Of a stretch of 64,000 nt of DNA, positions 32,506 through 46,042 are shown in pieces. Under the pieces are notes generated by a model. It saw nothing but the letters and a program-made list of their open reading frames with translations, was not told the origin of the DNA and made no database searches. Numbering within the stretch: position 1 is the stretch's first letter; each line of letters starts with the position of its first letter. A program made the translations under genes and the position numbers. Source of the DNA: Zygnema cylindricum (lineage: Eukaryota; Streptophyta; Zygnematophyceae; Zygnematales; Zygnemataceae); contig JBBHKE010000534.1 in NCBI GenBank assembly GCA_037447655.1, positions 1 to 64,000 on the forward strand, read 5' to 3'.

Positions 32506-35500
32506 TTTCCTCGTCCCATCGGCACATTTTCTGAGAAGAATGCTTTGGTCCCATTAATACGCCGCCATCCGGGTCTGAACACGGGACAAATGACTCTTGG
32601 CCAAGTGAGGTAGAGAGGAACCATTCAGGATGGACTGGAGGGAATCTGTGACATTCCAAATATCCTTGCGGCCAGATCCAATGGGAGCATGCCCCTCGAC
32701 GTCTGCTGCAAAAGTCAACAGTTCTCTTTCATTTGAGGCAGCCAAATGAAGGCGGAGGAAGCTCGGATAAGTCCGAAGCTGAGCTCCGGGTCTTCATTGT
32801 GCCGAGCCCCTGTAGAGTCTTTAGTGGAAGGGTCTTGATTCCTGCTGAGTCGTTTCATTCCCATGAATCTCCCCTACTCGGTGGATGATGCTGAAATCGT
32901 ATTCTTGCAAAATGAGAACCTAATAAGCCAGCTTGCCAGTCAACTTACTGTTCTCCATTATCCATTTGAGGGGCTCGTGATCCGTAATAAGGGTGAAGTG
33001 TACTCCATAGAGGTAAGGCCTGAAGTGTTGGATAGACTATACTGCAGCGCGTAATTCCCCGTGGTAACACCTGTAATTCCTCTCGGCCATGTTATTGCTC
33101 CGGCTGGAGTAAACCACTACGTATTGCGCCCCTACATCGTCCAATTGAGCCAACACTGCTCCCAATCAGAACCTGCTCCAATCAGTATAAAGGAGAAAAG
33201 GTTGCTGGTGATCAGGCATCTGGAGCCTTGGATGTTGCTTGAGGGAGTTATTCAAGAACTGAACAACGATTTGTTGTTCTTCTACCCACTACCACTCCGG
33301 GTCCTTTTGCAATAATTGATTCAATGGCTTAGCGTGTCGCTTAATTCGGGAATAAACCTCCGGTAATAGTAGGCCAAACCTAGGAAGGTGCTAAGGGTAG
33401 AAATGTCCTGCGGGGGTGGAAGTGCGTCGAGAGCTGCCACCTTAACCATGTGGGGACCCACTGTCCCAGGAGTCACCTCATGACCCAGACAAATGATTTT
33501 TTGCACCCCCAAAAATTCCCTTCCTCGGATGGCACTTCAAGCTCGCTGCTTGGAGAGCTCAGAGGACTATCTATATATGCTCCAAGTGTTCTTCGAATGT
33601 ATTGGAGAAAATGATTACATCGTCGATCTAACATCATGCGCAATCAATTCCGCGGAGGGCCTCGTCCATAGCCCGCTAGAATTTTGCAGGTGCATTTTTG
33701 AGACCAAATGGCGTGTACAGCCACTCATACAACCTGGATCTTGCCCAAAAAGTTGTCCTCTCTCGGTGCTTTGGCTCCATTACAATCTGGTGGAATCCAT
33801 TCTTCATATCCAATGTGGAATAAATGGTGGCCCCAGCAAGAGAATCGAAGATATCTTCCGGGGGTAGGCATTGGATAATGATCGAAAATAGTTGCCGTGT
33901 TGAGCATCCGATAGTCTCCACACATCTGGAAATCTACAATTTTCTGGAAGAAGTCTTTCTTTTGGCGGGGGTACGGTTGGGGAAGCAAACCCATGTAGCC
34001 TTGTACTCTCCTGCACAAGCCCTGCGTCCACCAAAGTCTGCACCTTTGCGGTGATGAACTCCTCCTCTTTGAAGCTGAGAGGATACTGTTTCTGCCAAAC
34101 AGTTAACGTCTCATCGGTCAGATCTATCTAAAAAGGGGTCCACTTATAGATTCCTATATCTGTGTCAGACCAAGAGAACACCTGCCCGTTCTCCTCTAAT
34201 AGCTTGGAGAGTCGAGCCTTCTGATGTGGATCTAACTGTTCCCCAAGAGACTTGTCCATCTTTCCGGGTTCCACTGCAGCCCATGCTTCCGGCGGTCGAC
34301 CCCAAAGGGAGATGTCGAATTTAAGCTCTACTTGTGGATCTGTCCGTTGCTCGGCTGAAAAAACGCGGCTACTTACAATTTCCTGTTCTAAACCTTCTCT
34401 CCCCCCCACTGAGGAAACTCCTGGGTTTAGTATGTTCTATGAATGTAATTTTGTGCGTTTTTCTCTTTTGCCTTTCTCCCCTTCTCAAGCTGCAGAGTAG
34501 CTTGCATGGCCAACAGTTGTGGAGCTTGAAGGTATGTTGTCGGTGACTTTAGAGAATGTAGGCTAGAGAATGCCAGAGAATGCTGCAACACCCATGAAAT
34601 TGCATTCAAATCTGTACTTTGCTCGATCAATTGCACCTTTTTGAGATTGAGACTCGAGGTGTTGCTGTGGTTCCTTGTTGAAATCCCATTGCCTGTTCTC
34701 GTTCTTCAATACTTGGTGTTGTCTACGTAGCGGCTGTTCTGTCAAAGATCATTCCTGGTGCTCCTTTCTGGTAAGCATGGCTGTTGGGGAATGATATCAG
34801 GGTTGGTAGGGCTTTTCGTGGATTTCCAGGCTGGTTGCAAAAGAAGAAAGGTGCTTGGTCGGCTTTGGTCACGGGGGTGGCCATTCGCCCTGGTCCGAGA
34901 ATCTGTTGAACTGTGATGTTAGGATCCGGAACTTATGTTTTCAAGAGCAGTTGAAGGATAGCCAGAGGATTGAAGATGGTCCAATAGGCCCGAATTTTGT
35001 GGGCTCATGATCCGATTTGAGCTGCGTCAAAAATTATAGGAGTCCCAAGAACCAGAGTTACTTGGTTCTAGTTGCTGACCACCTCTTTTCTTTTATCATC
35101 TGTGGGGTGAACATTTTCCAAGACGTACCCCACTGACGTGTCGTGACGTTTCTGTATCTGTGTTATCAGTCGCGTCATCTAGAAAAATGTTTTGCTACGG
35201 ACATCCTGGTGTCCTCTGCCTTGTCCTGCTTCCGAATATCCTGGGCATTGCCATCCATAGACCACCAGATCTAATCGTCCCAGCTTTTCCAAATGTGAAT
35301 TGGTGATGTTGTCCACATTCTGGGGAAGCTTGCGGTGAGAGTTAGACATGGCAGATACCGGGAGTTGTTGTGGGTAAAGTTGGTGAAGCTGCTGTAGTCT
35401 ATACTCGCTGACTACACGGGCGTCCGGGTAAATCTGTGCTATTGAGTATGTTTCTACTCAGTATCCAGATTTTAAGACGGCTTCTAGGTCGGAACTGATA

Positions 35501-36790
35501 CCCGAAAATAATGATAGAATCCTGAGTCCCGAGGGCGGGATCTCCAGTGACACCACTTGTCGATTGAAGTCCTTCCCGTTTTGAGAAACTGTCGGAAGTT
35601 TTGACGAGAGAACCTTTGCTGTTCCAAGCGGTATGACGGCAAAGCTTCTGTCCACTTCCCGTCACAGTGTGGCCATCTATACCAATTTATTATAATACTC
35701 CCTTTCCCACCACTTGGAAATAGGGAATTGCTATATGGAGTTAGCAATATCTGTGGAGTCTCCGAACAGCTCCGAAGGTGTTAATGCAGAGTATACGGGA
35801 TAGCATCTAGATACCGGAATAGTTGTTCTCCCCCGAATCCATAAATCGAGGGGGACCACCACCTTGGTGCCATTTGGGTCCTCCTGGTTTGAAACTGTAA
35901 TCTGTTCCTCCCACATGCTCAATTTCATGTTCAACGTGGTCCAAGTAGCCATACCTAGCAAAATTTCAAACTGCTTACCTTCCACCACTAGGAAGGGGAG
36001 TTGAATTAGTACGTATTGGCCCGCGTCATCAGCAAATTCGATTTCCATTGCCTTGATGATGCCGTATACTGGTTGGCTCCCACTGATGTGCGTACTCAGG
36101 CAGATGTCACTTGGACTGATTTTTGGCCGGAGTTCCTCGAGCATTTGTTGTATTGCTGATGTGGTGATGAGATTTGGGAGAGCTGCGATGTCTACCACGG
36201 CTTCGTGATACCCGCCATATCCGTAGAGTTTAAAGTTTCTTGTCGTGTTAAGAATATAAGCCACCGACAGGGCCTTATAATCTCTATCTGCCATAGAAGT
36301 TTTTGGTTCTGCCGCCATAAAGCTTGTCTTGGGCGGTTCTGTAAACGCGACCCTTTCCCTGAGGGTGTGAATCTCTTCCCCTAATGCCCGTATGAGTGTT
36401 TCTTTGGGCAAATTGTGGGAGGAGGCTAGCGTTTTGACGTGAGTCAGAGCTTAGGGCATCAAGTGTTGTACTAGCATTACTGCCGGCTTGGAGGAAAGAG
36501 GGATAGCTATGGGCGATGAAATGGGTGAATCGTTGTCTTCTGATTTCTCCTGTTCCCCCCCCCCTGTTTCCTCACTTTCTTCGTCAAAATTCCCTGTTGG
36601 AGGTGTTATCGGCGGATCTGTGTTTGGTCTTTGAGCCAAGTATCGGTCGAACCATTCCTGATCTGTCTCAGTGGTTGAAGGATCTTTTTTCGGCTGGGGA
36701 TTCTAAAATCTTCGAAACCAAAGGGAATTTTCTTTGGGGCGGGGGGAGGCCGATGAGTCGGCTTTAGGCCCAGCCCAATGTCACTGTTCA

Positions 36791-37271
36791 GGAGGACCGC
36801 TCTAGAGTACGCAAATATCTCCCACGCAGAAATATAAAAACAATAAAAATCGGCTCTTTCACATTAAACAATATCGCCTTGCCCCAGAGAATGGAAATAA
36901 AGATATAAGAAAATGATAATGGTGAAGGGAGCGAACATACCCCGGAGTGCAACGATGACAAAACTCAGAAGAAGGAAACTCTCCCAATGGCCCCGAAGAC
37001 AGGTATGAGTCTCCCTCACCCCTCGGTTCCGCCGTACGGATCCGACAAGACTCTTCTAAGTTTCAAAGAGCAAAAGTCCAAACCGCCCAAAGAGAGGATA
37101 GTGCCAACCACCCACCCAAACTACGGTCTCCAAAAAACACAATCCAAAACAAAGATGGCAATAGAGTCAACGACACAATGCAACAGTTCTCCAACAGAAA
37201 GGTTGATTTCATTCTCTAGGAGTTTTCTCTAGAGACAGTACTCAAAAAGGCAACGTGTCTCCTTCGGCCCC
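36791..37271. other. Non-coding flank, probable gypsy leader
   Basis: It lies upstream (minus sense) of the gypsy gag and ends at the GCCCC target duplication of element C. I see no LTR border or gene in it. The gypsy 5' region probably continues beyond element C at 43759. Confidence 0.4.
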
Positions 37272-38340
37272 TGAAACTCTGAGACCTCCATAAGTCCTCA
37301 GAGTGGGCAGCTTCCAAGAAGCCTCTAGGTTAACCGTGAACCCTTTGTGTTTCAGGAAGAACAACTACCATTTGGCAGACAAAAAATCTGACCAACTTCA
37401 CCCTTGTGAAGGCAAGACTCCCCTTAGTCGATAGCAAAAAGAATCTTTGAATTTGCTCCCCTGAGCAGTAAGTTATGGAGGGTCAAAGTTGACCTTTTGT
37501 ACTGAAGCTCTCTGGGAGAGAGGGTCCTATCTCCTAATTTTTCTAACTCCTATCTCTCTCACAGACTCTATCTACTGATGTGTGGAGCCAATCAAATTCC
37601 ACTTCCGTACACAAAAGTACAGCTGCTGGTGTACTTTTTGTACGTACATTGTACGATATGGCCTAAATGTCTACACGTGGTATATCCGGATTTGCTCCCT
37701 TAATCCTCTGAGATGCCGCGATCAAATGGTATTCCGCCACATGTCATCCGATGTGGCGATGACCACAAACCGCCAAAATCCTCTTCCGCGATCTCGGCGT
37801 TCATTCCGACCGTCCGATTAAATTCACATTTAATCATAGCTGTAATAAATACCTCCGCGGTATTCGTTTCGCTAAAGAAAAAATGCGTTGTATTCGTTTC
37901 TTTATCCGTACCACAATCCGTACTTTTACATTACAGAATCTAGGTATCCCCTAAATAGTTTCAGTTAAATGAATTATCCTACTTGGTAATGTATAAGTAA
38001 ATATCAAACCCAATAGTATGTAACACTAGGTCTAGACATAACGGATAAGGCTACCGGCTACCGGTTGCTTACCGTCCGGCAGGTACCAGGATCAAATCCT
38101 GGGGGCAACACATATCTTTTTAGTATATAAACCTCTAATGGTAAATAAACTATTATACATATTTCCCGTAAACTTCTGGATAGCCTAGGCAGCCATGGCT
38201 CTAGCTTCCTCACCAATTTCTTAGTGACTGTGACAAGTTTGATAAGTTGAAGGGAGAAGTTAGAGGTAGAGTGCCTCGGCATTTTCCTATATTTCTATTT
38301 AGACCGAGAAGATACTTTAAACGAACCATCAATTTCTACA
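37272..38340 (-). repeat. Element C 3' LTR
   Basis: 1,069 bp. It contains a CACGTGG motif near 37674, the near-palindrome GCCACATGTCATCCGATGTGGC at about 37738-37759, the paired GTACA motifs, and an antisense tRNA-like module (about 38043-38110, T-arm CCAGGATCAAATCCTGG). The GGCAGCCATGGC block lies near the minus-sense start. Confidence 0.85.
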
Positions 38341-38370
38341 ATCCCCTTATTGTCTAGTCAATATTGAATT

Positions 38371-41300
38371 TCAGACCACACTTCTCTCGCAAAAAATTAG
38401 CTTAGGGGAAGGCACAGGTTTGGTCATCATATCCGCTACCATCTCACTATCTGGTCGATACTCTAAACTGATTATTTTGTTTTCTACTTTCTCTCTAACA
38501 AAGCTGAGTCTAATGTCCATGTGTTTGGCTTTAAAATGATGTTTAGGATTGGCAGAAATAGCGATTGCTGCCTGATTATCACAAAAAAAAATATGCACAC
38601 CACTCTTAACGTGACCAAGCTCACCAAGCAAAGACTTGACCCACATTAATTCGTTTACAGCAGAGCAAGAGCCCATATACTCACCCTCCATGGTGGACTG
38701 AGCAATAACTTTTTTCTGTTTGCTACTCCAACAGCAAGCCCTCACACCCACATATAATACATATCCAGAAGTGCATCTCCTCATCGGAGCATCACCATAA
38801 CTGGCATCACTCCAAGTAGTGATGTCAGCATTCTCCCCACCCAAATGCAACCATAGATCCCTAGTTCCTATCAAATATCTAAGGACTCTCTTAGCTGCCT
38901 CCCAATCTCTCTTAGTGGGAGCATTTAGACTTCCACTCAGCACTGCTACAGTTGCAGCTAAATCCGGTCGGGTACAATTCATAAAATAGATTAGACTTCC
39001 CACTACTTGCTTGTACGGAATAGTCTTCATGAACTTCTGTTCTTTAGGTGATACTTCCTCGTCTAAGAGTATGACTCCTTCCTCACTCCCCTCACTTCCC
39101 TTCTTCAACTCTATTGGAGTTATACAACTATTAGCTTTATCCATCTGAAATCTTTCAAGCATGTTCCCTATTGCTTCATTTTGAGTCAATCTTATAATCT
39201 TTCTTTTTCGCTCTCTTTCTACTGAAATTCCCAAAATATATTTTGCTTCCCCCATAACCTTCATTTCAAATCTCCCCTTAAGATCGGTTTTCAATTTATT
39301 ATTCTTTTCCATTGATTTACTTAAAACAAGCAAATCATCAACATAAATTGCAATAAATATAAAACCTTCCTCATCTTCGAAAACATAGATTGGGTGATCT
39401 GAGCTGATCCGGATATATCTTAGACCGGTAAGAAAGTCATCAAACTTCTTATTCCAATGTCGAGGCGCCTGTTTCAAACCATAAAGAGATTTAATCAGCC
39501 AGCATACCTTACTCTTCTCTCCTTCTTCCACAAACCCTTCAGGTTGTCGCATGAAGATCTCCTATTTCAATTCTCCATGCAAAAAGGCTGTCTTGATGTC
39601 CATCTGGTTCACTTCCATGTCTTCCGCTGCTGCCAGACTGAGAAGTATGCGGACGGAGGGAAATCTGACGAGCGGGGCAAAGGTTTCATCGTAGTCAATT
39701 CCCTCCTTTTGTGTAAATCCCTTTGCCACTAATCGGGCCTTGTAGCGCTCGATTGTGTTATCTAGGTTCAGTTTTAATTTGAAAAGCCACTTACAACCGA
39801 TTGGTTTTCGGTTAGGTGGACAATCCACCAGCTCCCAAGTATCAGCTGCCATAATTGAGGCCATCTCCTCATTGATGGCTGTCTTCCACCGCTTTCTTTC
39901 TGGACAAGTCATCGCCTCTCCATAAGTCTGAGGTTCATCTTGATATGATAGTTTTGTTACCTTGTTATTAACCTATTTTTCTTGCAATCTTTTGCTACTT
40001 CTCCTCCCCCCCTCAAAATCTGAGGCCGGAATAGATGGTTCTCGTGAATTCTTTCGGATAATCTTGGCTTCTCCCCTATCCCTTGATTTCAAATCAATTT
40101 CCACCACGTCTTCCGCTTCAGGTAGAGTTGTCACTGGAGTTTCCGAAGCAGAGTCTTTTTCGGTCTGATTTGTACCTGCAAGAATGTCATCTTCTCTAAA
40201 ACCTAGATAGTTAGGAAGCTCAAAGTCATCAGAATTTTCTGACTCAAATCTGATTTTTACTGACTTTGTATATTTGAAGGGATCCACGGACTTTCCTTCA
40301 TCCATAACTACTAGATGCTTTACTAAGATTATATCTTCCCTTTTTAGATCATAAACTCTATATCCTTTAACATCCTCGTCATATCCTAATAAGTATCCTG
40401 GTTTTCCTTTAGGATCTAGCTTCCAATTAGACAGATCTGTATCTAGACTGAATAGTTGACTGCCGAAAACCTTTAAGTGAGATATGTCTTATTTCATGCC
40501 TGTCCATCTCTCATAAGGTGTTTGATCTTTTATTGCTGAAGTAAGAACTCTATTTTTGAGGTAATTAGCACAGTTCATTGCTTCTGCCCAAAACCTTTTT
40601 CCTATCTTCTTATCTGACAACATACTTCTAGCACTATCACTTAGTGTTCTATTTAACCTTTCAGCTACCCCATTCTGTTCCGGGTTTTCTGGAACTGTCT
40701 TTTGGTGTTGGACCCCATCTTCCCTCAGAAAATCCTCAAACTGGTTAGAAGTATACTCTCCACCATTGTCACTCCTTATTCTCTTGATTGGAGTTTCATG
40801 GAGTTTTTCGCTCCATGCTTTATATTGTCTAAAACAATCCTGAGCTTCGGACTTGTTTTTCAAAAAATACACTCGGGAATACCGAGACCAATCATCAGTG
40901 ATAGTCATCATAAATCTCTTCCCCCCCGGTGAGGGCACTTTAGCCGGTCCCCAAATATCTGTGTGTACTAGATCTAGAATTTTTTCTCCCTTATAGGTGG
41001 TTGTTTTAGGAAAGGGTAATCTGTGTGCTTTACCTTGAGCACATCCACTACAATCACTTATATTATCACTCTCACTGAACTGAATCCCTTCCACCACTCC
41101 CATCTTTTTCATCTCTCTTAACTTATCTAGATTTACATGCCCAAGCCTCTTATGCCACATCATAATATCATGAACACCAGCATAATAAAGTTTCTTCGTT
41201 TCATTACTTAAAATCAGCCTAAACATCTTATGGCTACCTTTCTGAGCAATGAAATAGACATCCTCCTCAAAACTAGCAATAAAGACTCCTTCCCTAGTGC

Positions 41301-42708
41301 TAGTAAAAAAACCCATATCATCTTATACAGATGTAGAGATAAGGTTTTTTTTCAGCTCCGGAATAAACAATACATCAGCGAATGTTACTATAGATGTCTT
41401 TCCTTCTACTAACACTTTCAGATCTACCGATCCTACAAGAGTAGTGGTGACTATCCTTCCATCCCTGTTCTCTATCTCTAAGGTGGGAATCATTCTTATA
41501 TTAGTGAACAGGTGCTTATCCTTACACATGTGCATGGAGGCACCTGAATCTATAATCCAGCGTGCTTCACCTTTCAATCCACCGTAAGCACATTTCTGCC
41601 TTCGTGGAATTTCGACCTCGATTTTCGCCTCCAACTCCTCATCCAAAAAGAGCTCATCGTCCTCGTCCTCGGATTCCGCCTCATGTACCTGTGTCACAAG
41701 GGCCTTTTTCTTTCCTCTCAAGGTACCACCGGTCTGCCCCTCCTTTAACCAAAGCTCAGTTAGCTTAGTACACTCTGCCATATAGTGCCCTGGTTTCTTA
41801 CAAAAATGACATAAACCTTTGGGATCCCTTGGTCCGAACTCGTCAGCCTGATTTTTTTGCTCCCTTCCCCCATAGATTCCGACCGGTTTCCGGGAATCCT
41901 TGTTCCTCCAATCGGTCGCAGTTGCCTAGGCTTGGCCACTCTTTTCTCCCCTTCGAATCTCAATCGTATTCTCCCGAACGAAAATCATCCCTACCACTGA
42001 GTTCCATATCCACCTTGAGTCCGGCAAGTCCTACACAAAGTTGACTATGTTCTCGAACTCATCGGGTAACTTCATCAGTAAACAGTTAACCTTTTCTTTT
42101 TCACAAAAATCTTTTCCCGCACTGTCTAGCTCCATGAAGAGTGTAGCAAGCTCATTGCAAAAATCCAACATCTTCCCCCCTTTGTATACATACTTGTAAA
42201 CTTTTTGATCAGCCAACTGTTGTCGCTGCATCGTACCACTTCGGTACATCTCTATGAAAGCCATCCAAAGATCGGATGCCCTTTCTACCTGCAAATGAGG
42301 ACATGCAAGTCCTTGAGTGAGATGGCGTAGGATGAAGTGCTTTGCTGCCATATTGATGAAGTCCCAGGTTTGAGTATCATTCTCCTCGTTCCTCAGAATA
42401 GGTGAAATGAATCCTAAACCAGTTGCTATTGGTGTGGTCGTCTCCATCTCTACTCCTTTGTCCACCACCTCTCGTTCTTTTGTCTCCTCCGTTGAAGATG
42501 GACCTGCTTTCTTTGTGAATCTGCTTCCTTCAAGCCGTGGAGGAATTCCTAGACTTGACGGACTCCCCAATCGTCCACTCACTATCCCCCAAAACCTTTT
42601 TTCGCATAGAGCTCCTATCATAATACTTTCCCAGTATATGAAGCCAGTTCCATTAAAGATTAGTACCCTAGAGGGTGGGCCCATACCCTGAAACTCTAAG
42701 ACCTCCAT
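38371..42708 (-). pseudogene. Element C gag-pol polyprotein (few disruptions)
   Basis: Gag 42708-42031 (MEVLEFQG-MGPPSRVLIFNG..., UBN2-type). Knuckle CHFCKKPGHYMAEC (about 41765-41815). Protease WIIDSGASMHMC (41530-41570) with intact DSGA. Integrase 40489-41316 with HHCC (MMWHKRLGHVNL, CSGCAQGKAH), catalytic D (HTDIWGP), D (RSDNGGEY) and E (PEQNGVAERLN). Acidic linker 39973-40305. RT 38950-39912 (RYKARLVAKGFTQKEGIDY, AIYVDDLLVLSK). RNase H 38371-38900 (TTWSDASYGD, FFCDNQAAIAI). In-frame stops: TAA after FTSV/ISTSV (~41321), TAA after GMK (40486), TAG after LQEK (39973), TAG after GELK (39553), plus a gag-knuckle frameshift. It is close to intact but not functional as it stands. Confidence 0.9.
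42673..42688 (-). promoter_or_regulatory. Primer-binding site of element C
   Basis: Minus sense GGGTATGGGCCCACCC immediately follows the LTR terminal CA. It differs at one position from the complement of the initiator tRNA-Met anticodon arm. Its ATG is in frame with gag. Confidence 0.7.
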
Positions 42709-43758
42709 AAGTCCTCATAGTGGACAACTTCTAAGAAGCCTCTAGGATAACCCTGACCCCTTTGTGTTTCAGCAAGAACAACTGCCACCCTGGCAGACAA
42801 AAACTTTGACCAACTTCACCCCTGTAAATTCGAGACTCCCCTGAGTCGATAGCAAATAGAATCTTTGAATTTGCTCCCCTGAGCAGTAAGTTATGGAGGG
42901 TCGAAGTTGACCATTTGTAAAGAAGCTCTCTGGGAGAGAGGGTCCTATCTCCAAATTTTTCTAAGTCCTATCTCTCTCACAGACTCTATCTACTAATGTA
43001 CGAGCCAATCATATTCCACTTCCGTACACAAAATTTCAATAACTAGTGTACTTTTTGTACGTACATTGTACGACATGGCCTAAATGTCGACACGTGGTAT
43101 ATCCGGATTTGCTCCCTTAATCCTCCGAGATGCCGCGATCCAATGTTATTTCGCCACATGTCATCCGATGTGGCGATGACCACAAACCGCCAAAATCCTC
43201 TTCCGCGATCTCGGCGTTCATTTCGACCGTCCGATTAAATTCACATTTAATCGTAGCCGTAATAAATACCTGCGCGGTATTCGTTTCGCTAAAGAAACAA
43301 ATGCGCGGTATTCATTTCTTTATCCAAACCAAAATCCGTAGTTTTACATTACTGAATCTTTGTATCCCCTAAATAGTTTAAGTTAAATGAATTATCCTAC
43401 TTGGTAATGTATAAGTAAATATCAAACCCAATAGTATGTAACACTAGGTCTAGACATAATGGATAAGGCTACCGGCTATCGGTTGCTTACTGTCCGGCAG
43501 GTACCAGGATCAAATCCTCGGGGCAGCACATATCCTTTTAGTAAATAAACCTCTTACGGTAAATAAACTAATATACATATTTCCCGTAAACCTCTGGATA
43601 GCTTAGGTAGCCATGGCTCTAGCTTCCTTTCCAATTTCTCAGTGACTGGGACAAGTTTGAGAAGTTGGAGGGAGAAGTTAGAGGTAGACTGCCTCGGCTT
43701 TTTCCTATATTTCTATTTAGACTTAGAAAATACTTTAAACGGACCATAAATTTCTACA
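42689..43758 (-). repeat. Element C 5' LTR
   Basis: 1,070 bp, collinear with the 3' copy, including the tRNA-like module at about 43460-43528. The ATG of the gag frame (42706-42708) lies within its last 20 bp. Confidence 0.85.
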
Positions 43759-43876
43759 GCCCCAAGTGTCTTCTACAACAAAAGTCTGTCCTATTGCATC
43801 TACCAAAGTCAAAGCAATGCTCAAAGCCAATCAGCGGCCAGCAATTGTTATCGTACGGATACAAGACAAACCAGGT
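43759..43876. other. Flank of element C, probable gypsy leader
   Basis: It begins with the second GCCCC copy. It is the continuation of 37271 before insertion of element C. No gene seen. Confidence 0.4.
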
Positions 43877-44358
43877 TGTACTACACTCAGGGCAAAAAGT
43901 TAGGCGACTGGCTCCGGCTGAATTGACAACCAAAGGTCATCCTATGGTACACTAGTATGCAACAAAGTTCTGAATTGACGTGAAACGTCTAACTTTGACC
44001 CGGTGTCATAAATGCTCTGCCTGTCTGTTGGACCTGAACGAACATCTTATTGACAGCTAACAGCAATATCTACGGGACAATCTTAAAGGCTGCGTGCTGT
44101 TCCACAATGTACCCCTCAGCTAGAGCTACATAGAACGGATGCCATGTAATGGAGCCGCCACCTTTGCACCGTACTAACTTCGTAGTCCGACCTTCGTTTA
44201 AGGTGAACTAAAGTGCGTTGTGCCCCTTGGTAAAAAAATACAAAGTTATGATCCGGGTTGTCCCCCCCTTCTCCCTACGCTAGAATCCATACAAGGTGGA
44301 ACGAGGCCGTGGAACTCGTGGGAGTGCAAATGTGTTGAAGATGCACACGAGCTTGACA
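43877..44358 (-). repeat. Second copy of gypsy LTR module
   Basis: Matches 30430-30940 end to end (TGTACTACACTCAGGGC to GAGCTTGACA). It is probably part of the 5' LTR of the gypsy element, with the remaining ~200 bp of LTR missing on the right. Confidence 0.6.
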
Positions 44359-44987
44359 GAGTTAGACTTCGACTAGATCCAGGGGTGATTTTCAATGAGA
44401 ATTTTCAGAAAGTAACTCTCACACACACCTATAGCTATACCCCTTATCACTCCCCAGATAAGAACAAACCATTCCTCTTCTCATCCTTCTCCCTCTAGCT
44501 CCTCCACCTCATCTTCTACACCATCTTCACCTAACTTCCCTATTCCTCATACAGGTGGTTTACCCCTAAACCCCACCTTTAACTCTTTTCATTCCCATCC
44601 TCCACCTAGTGATGAAGAGGAACATTTACACCGGCAGGGTGATGGAGGTAACATCATAGATAAATCGAGTTCATCTTATTCTACTCCTTCATCACCATCC
44701 ACCCTTCTTCACCTTCTTCTCCAGAATACTCGTCATTGTTTCCTTATTGTTATAGTCTTACGGAGCCACCCAATCCTCCTTCACCAACTAGGAATGTGCC
44801 ATCTTTGGGGAACCCAATTTCTCCTATTTTTGATACCACTACTTCAAAAAATAGAGGGTTTGGATTGCCATTTGAGGACAGTTTTCGGACGGGGGGTAAC
44901 TCGAGGATATTTAGTGGGGATGCAACGCAAATTTCTTTTTCTTTGTTTGAACTCCAATAAGAGAATTTTTATGCCGCTGAAGTAAAG
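44359..44987 (+). pseudogene. Pro/Ser-rich reading-frame remnant
   Basis: Coding-like but broken: SSSSTSSSTPSSPNFPIPH, then SDEEEHLHRQGDGGNII and YSTPSSPST. The composition is similar to the N-terminal part of the unidentified frame at 28480. No domain is recognised. Confidence 0.3.
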
Positions 44988-46042
44988 TGTAGAAACTAAA
45001 GGTTTTTAGTATTTTTTAGGTTTAAACATGTAAAGATAAAGAGCAAAAAAGAAGCAGAGGCGGTTTGCCTCAAACTCCACTCTCCAACTCCCACACTTGT
45101 TGCAGTCACTAAAGGTTGGAGAGGAAGCTAAAGCTATGGCTGCCTATGCTATCCAAAGAGAGACGAGTATTTGCTTGATAATTTAAACAAAAGAAACTTG
45201 ACAACCCAAGATTTGATCCTGGTACCTGCCGTCCGTCAAGTCAAGCAGTAGCCAGTAGCTTTATCTTATTAGTCTAGGACCACTGTTGAGGTATATAGGG
45301 TTTCATAAAAAGTTATAGATGTATACATAGACAATTTCATTTAATGGCACGAACAAGTTCTTAGAACATAGATTGAGTTTGGTCTAGTAGGGTATACGGT
45401 ACTCCACAAAACGAATACCGCGCATTTGTTTCGACGGCGAAACAAATACCACGCAATCATTTTTGACATATATAATTAATAGCCGATCTTGATCGAACGG
45501 CCTCGATACATGCATAGATTGCAGAATAGGCGCTTTAGCGGTGTTTGTTCATCGCCACGTCAAGTGACATGTGGCACAACCACATCGGCTTGCTGCATCT
45601 CCGGAGAATACGCAGACAAATCTGGATATGGCAAGCGTCGACATTTTGGCCATGCCATACGATGGCCGTACATAATGTATTTTGATACCTGAACTTTTCT
45701 ATACGACATCGTAATTTGATTGGTGCTGTAGTCTAGTACTATAGGGATTCGAGAGGGAGTTAGGACTTAGAAAATTTGGTAGGTAGACCCCTCTCTCCCA
45801 AAGAGTTCTTGTACAAAAAGTCATCTTTGACCCTTAATAATTTACTGCTCAAGGGAACAAATTCAGAGATTCTTTTTGCTATCGACACAAGGGGGTCTTT
45901 TATTCACAATGGTGAAGTTGGTCACAGTTTTTATTCGTCATGGTGGCAGTTATTCTTCTAGAAACTGAAAGGTGTCAGGGTTATCCTAGGGGCTTTGAGT
46001 GCGCTGCCTACTTTGAGGGCCAATAAAGGTCTTAAAGTTGCA
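44988..46042 (+). mobile_element. 5' LTR of copia element G
   Basis: Starts TGTAGAAACTAAAGG and ends ..CTTAAAGTTGCA, followed by a primer site. It contains an antisense tRNA-like module (about 45210-45300, minus sense GTACCAGGATCAAATCTTGG), CACGTCAAGTGACATGTGG near 45556, and CTCTCTCCCAAAGAG near 45790. About 1,055 bp. Confidence 0.75.

Larger units (their letters stand above)
31139..36790 (-). pseudogene. Ty3/gypsy gag-pol polyprotein (broken)
   Basis: Minus-strand order: gag tail, acidic and Ser/Thr-rich (36790-36430); a retropepsin-like domain (35731-36411) with VVDIAALPNLI in place of D-S/T-G-A and later EILLGMATWTTL; an RT start (34128-34409, LSKLLEENGQVFSWSDTDIG); RT core YSTLDMKNGFHQI and PFGLKNAPAKF (33676-33921); the catalytic YIDD with its Tyr codon now TAG (33628-33630); LGHEV..STFLGLAYYYRRF (33321-33512); RNase H remnants (32850-33300); integrase HHCC and DDE (31987-32505, stop before ADGFVERC, resuming to ~31790); a GPY/F-like tail; and a PHD finger. 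Many frameshifts and stops make it inactive. Pol order RT-RNase H-integrase confirms Ty3/gypsy. Confidence 0.85.
37272..43758 (-). mobile_element. Complete copia retrotransposon C
   Basis: Full-length minus-strand element of 6,487 bp. Its LTRs are 37272-38340 and 42689-43758, starting TGTAGAAATT and ending ..GTTTCA in minus sense. It is flanked by the 5-bp duplication GCCCC (37267-37271 and 43759-43763). The primer site lies just inside the 5' LTR and a polypurine tract (AATAAGGGGAT) just inside the 3' LTR. The two LTRs differ at several tens of sites by eye, so the insertion is not recent. It sits inside the gypsy-related sequence of 30-44 kb. Confidence 0.9.

Noticed and set aside
37272-43758. 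A functional copia element
   Set aside because: LTRs, duplication, primer site and most domains are present, but at least four in-frame stops and a gag frameshift remain.
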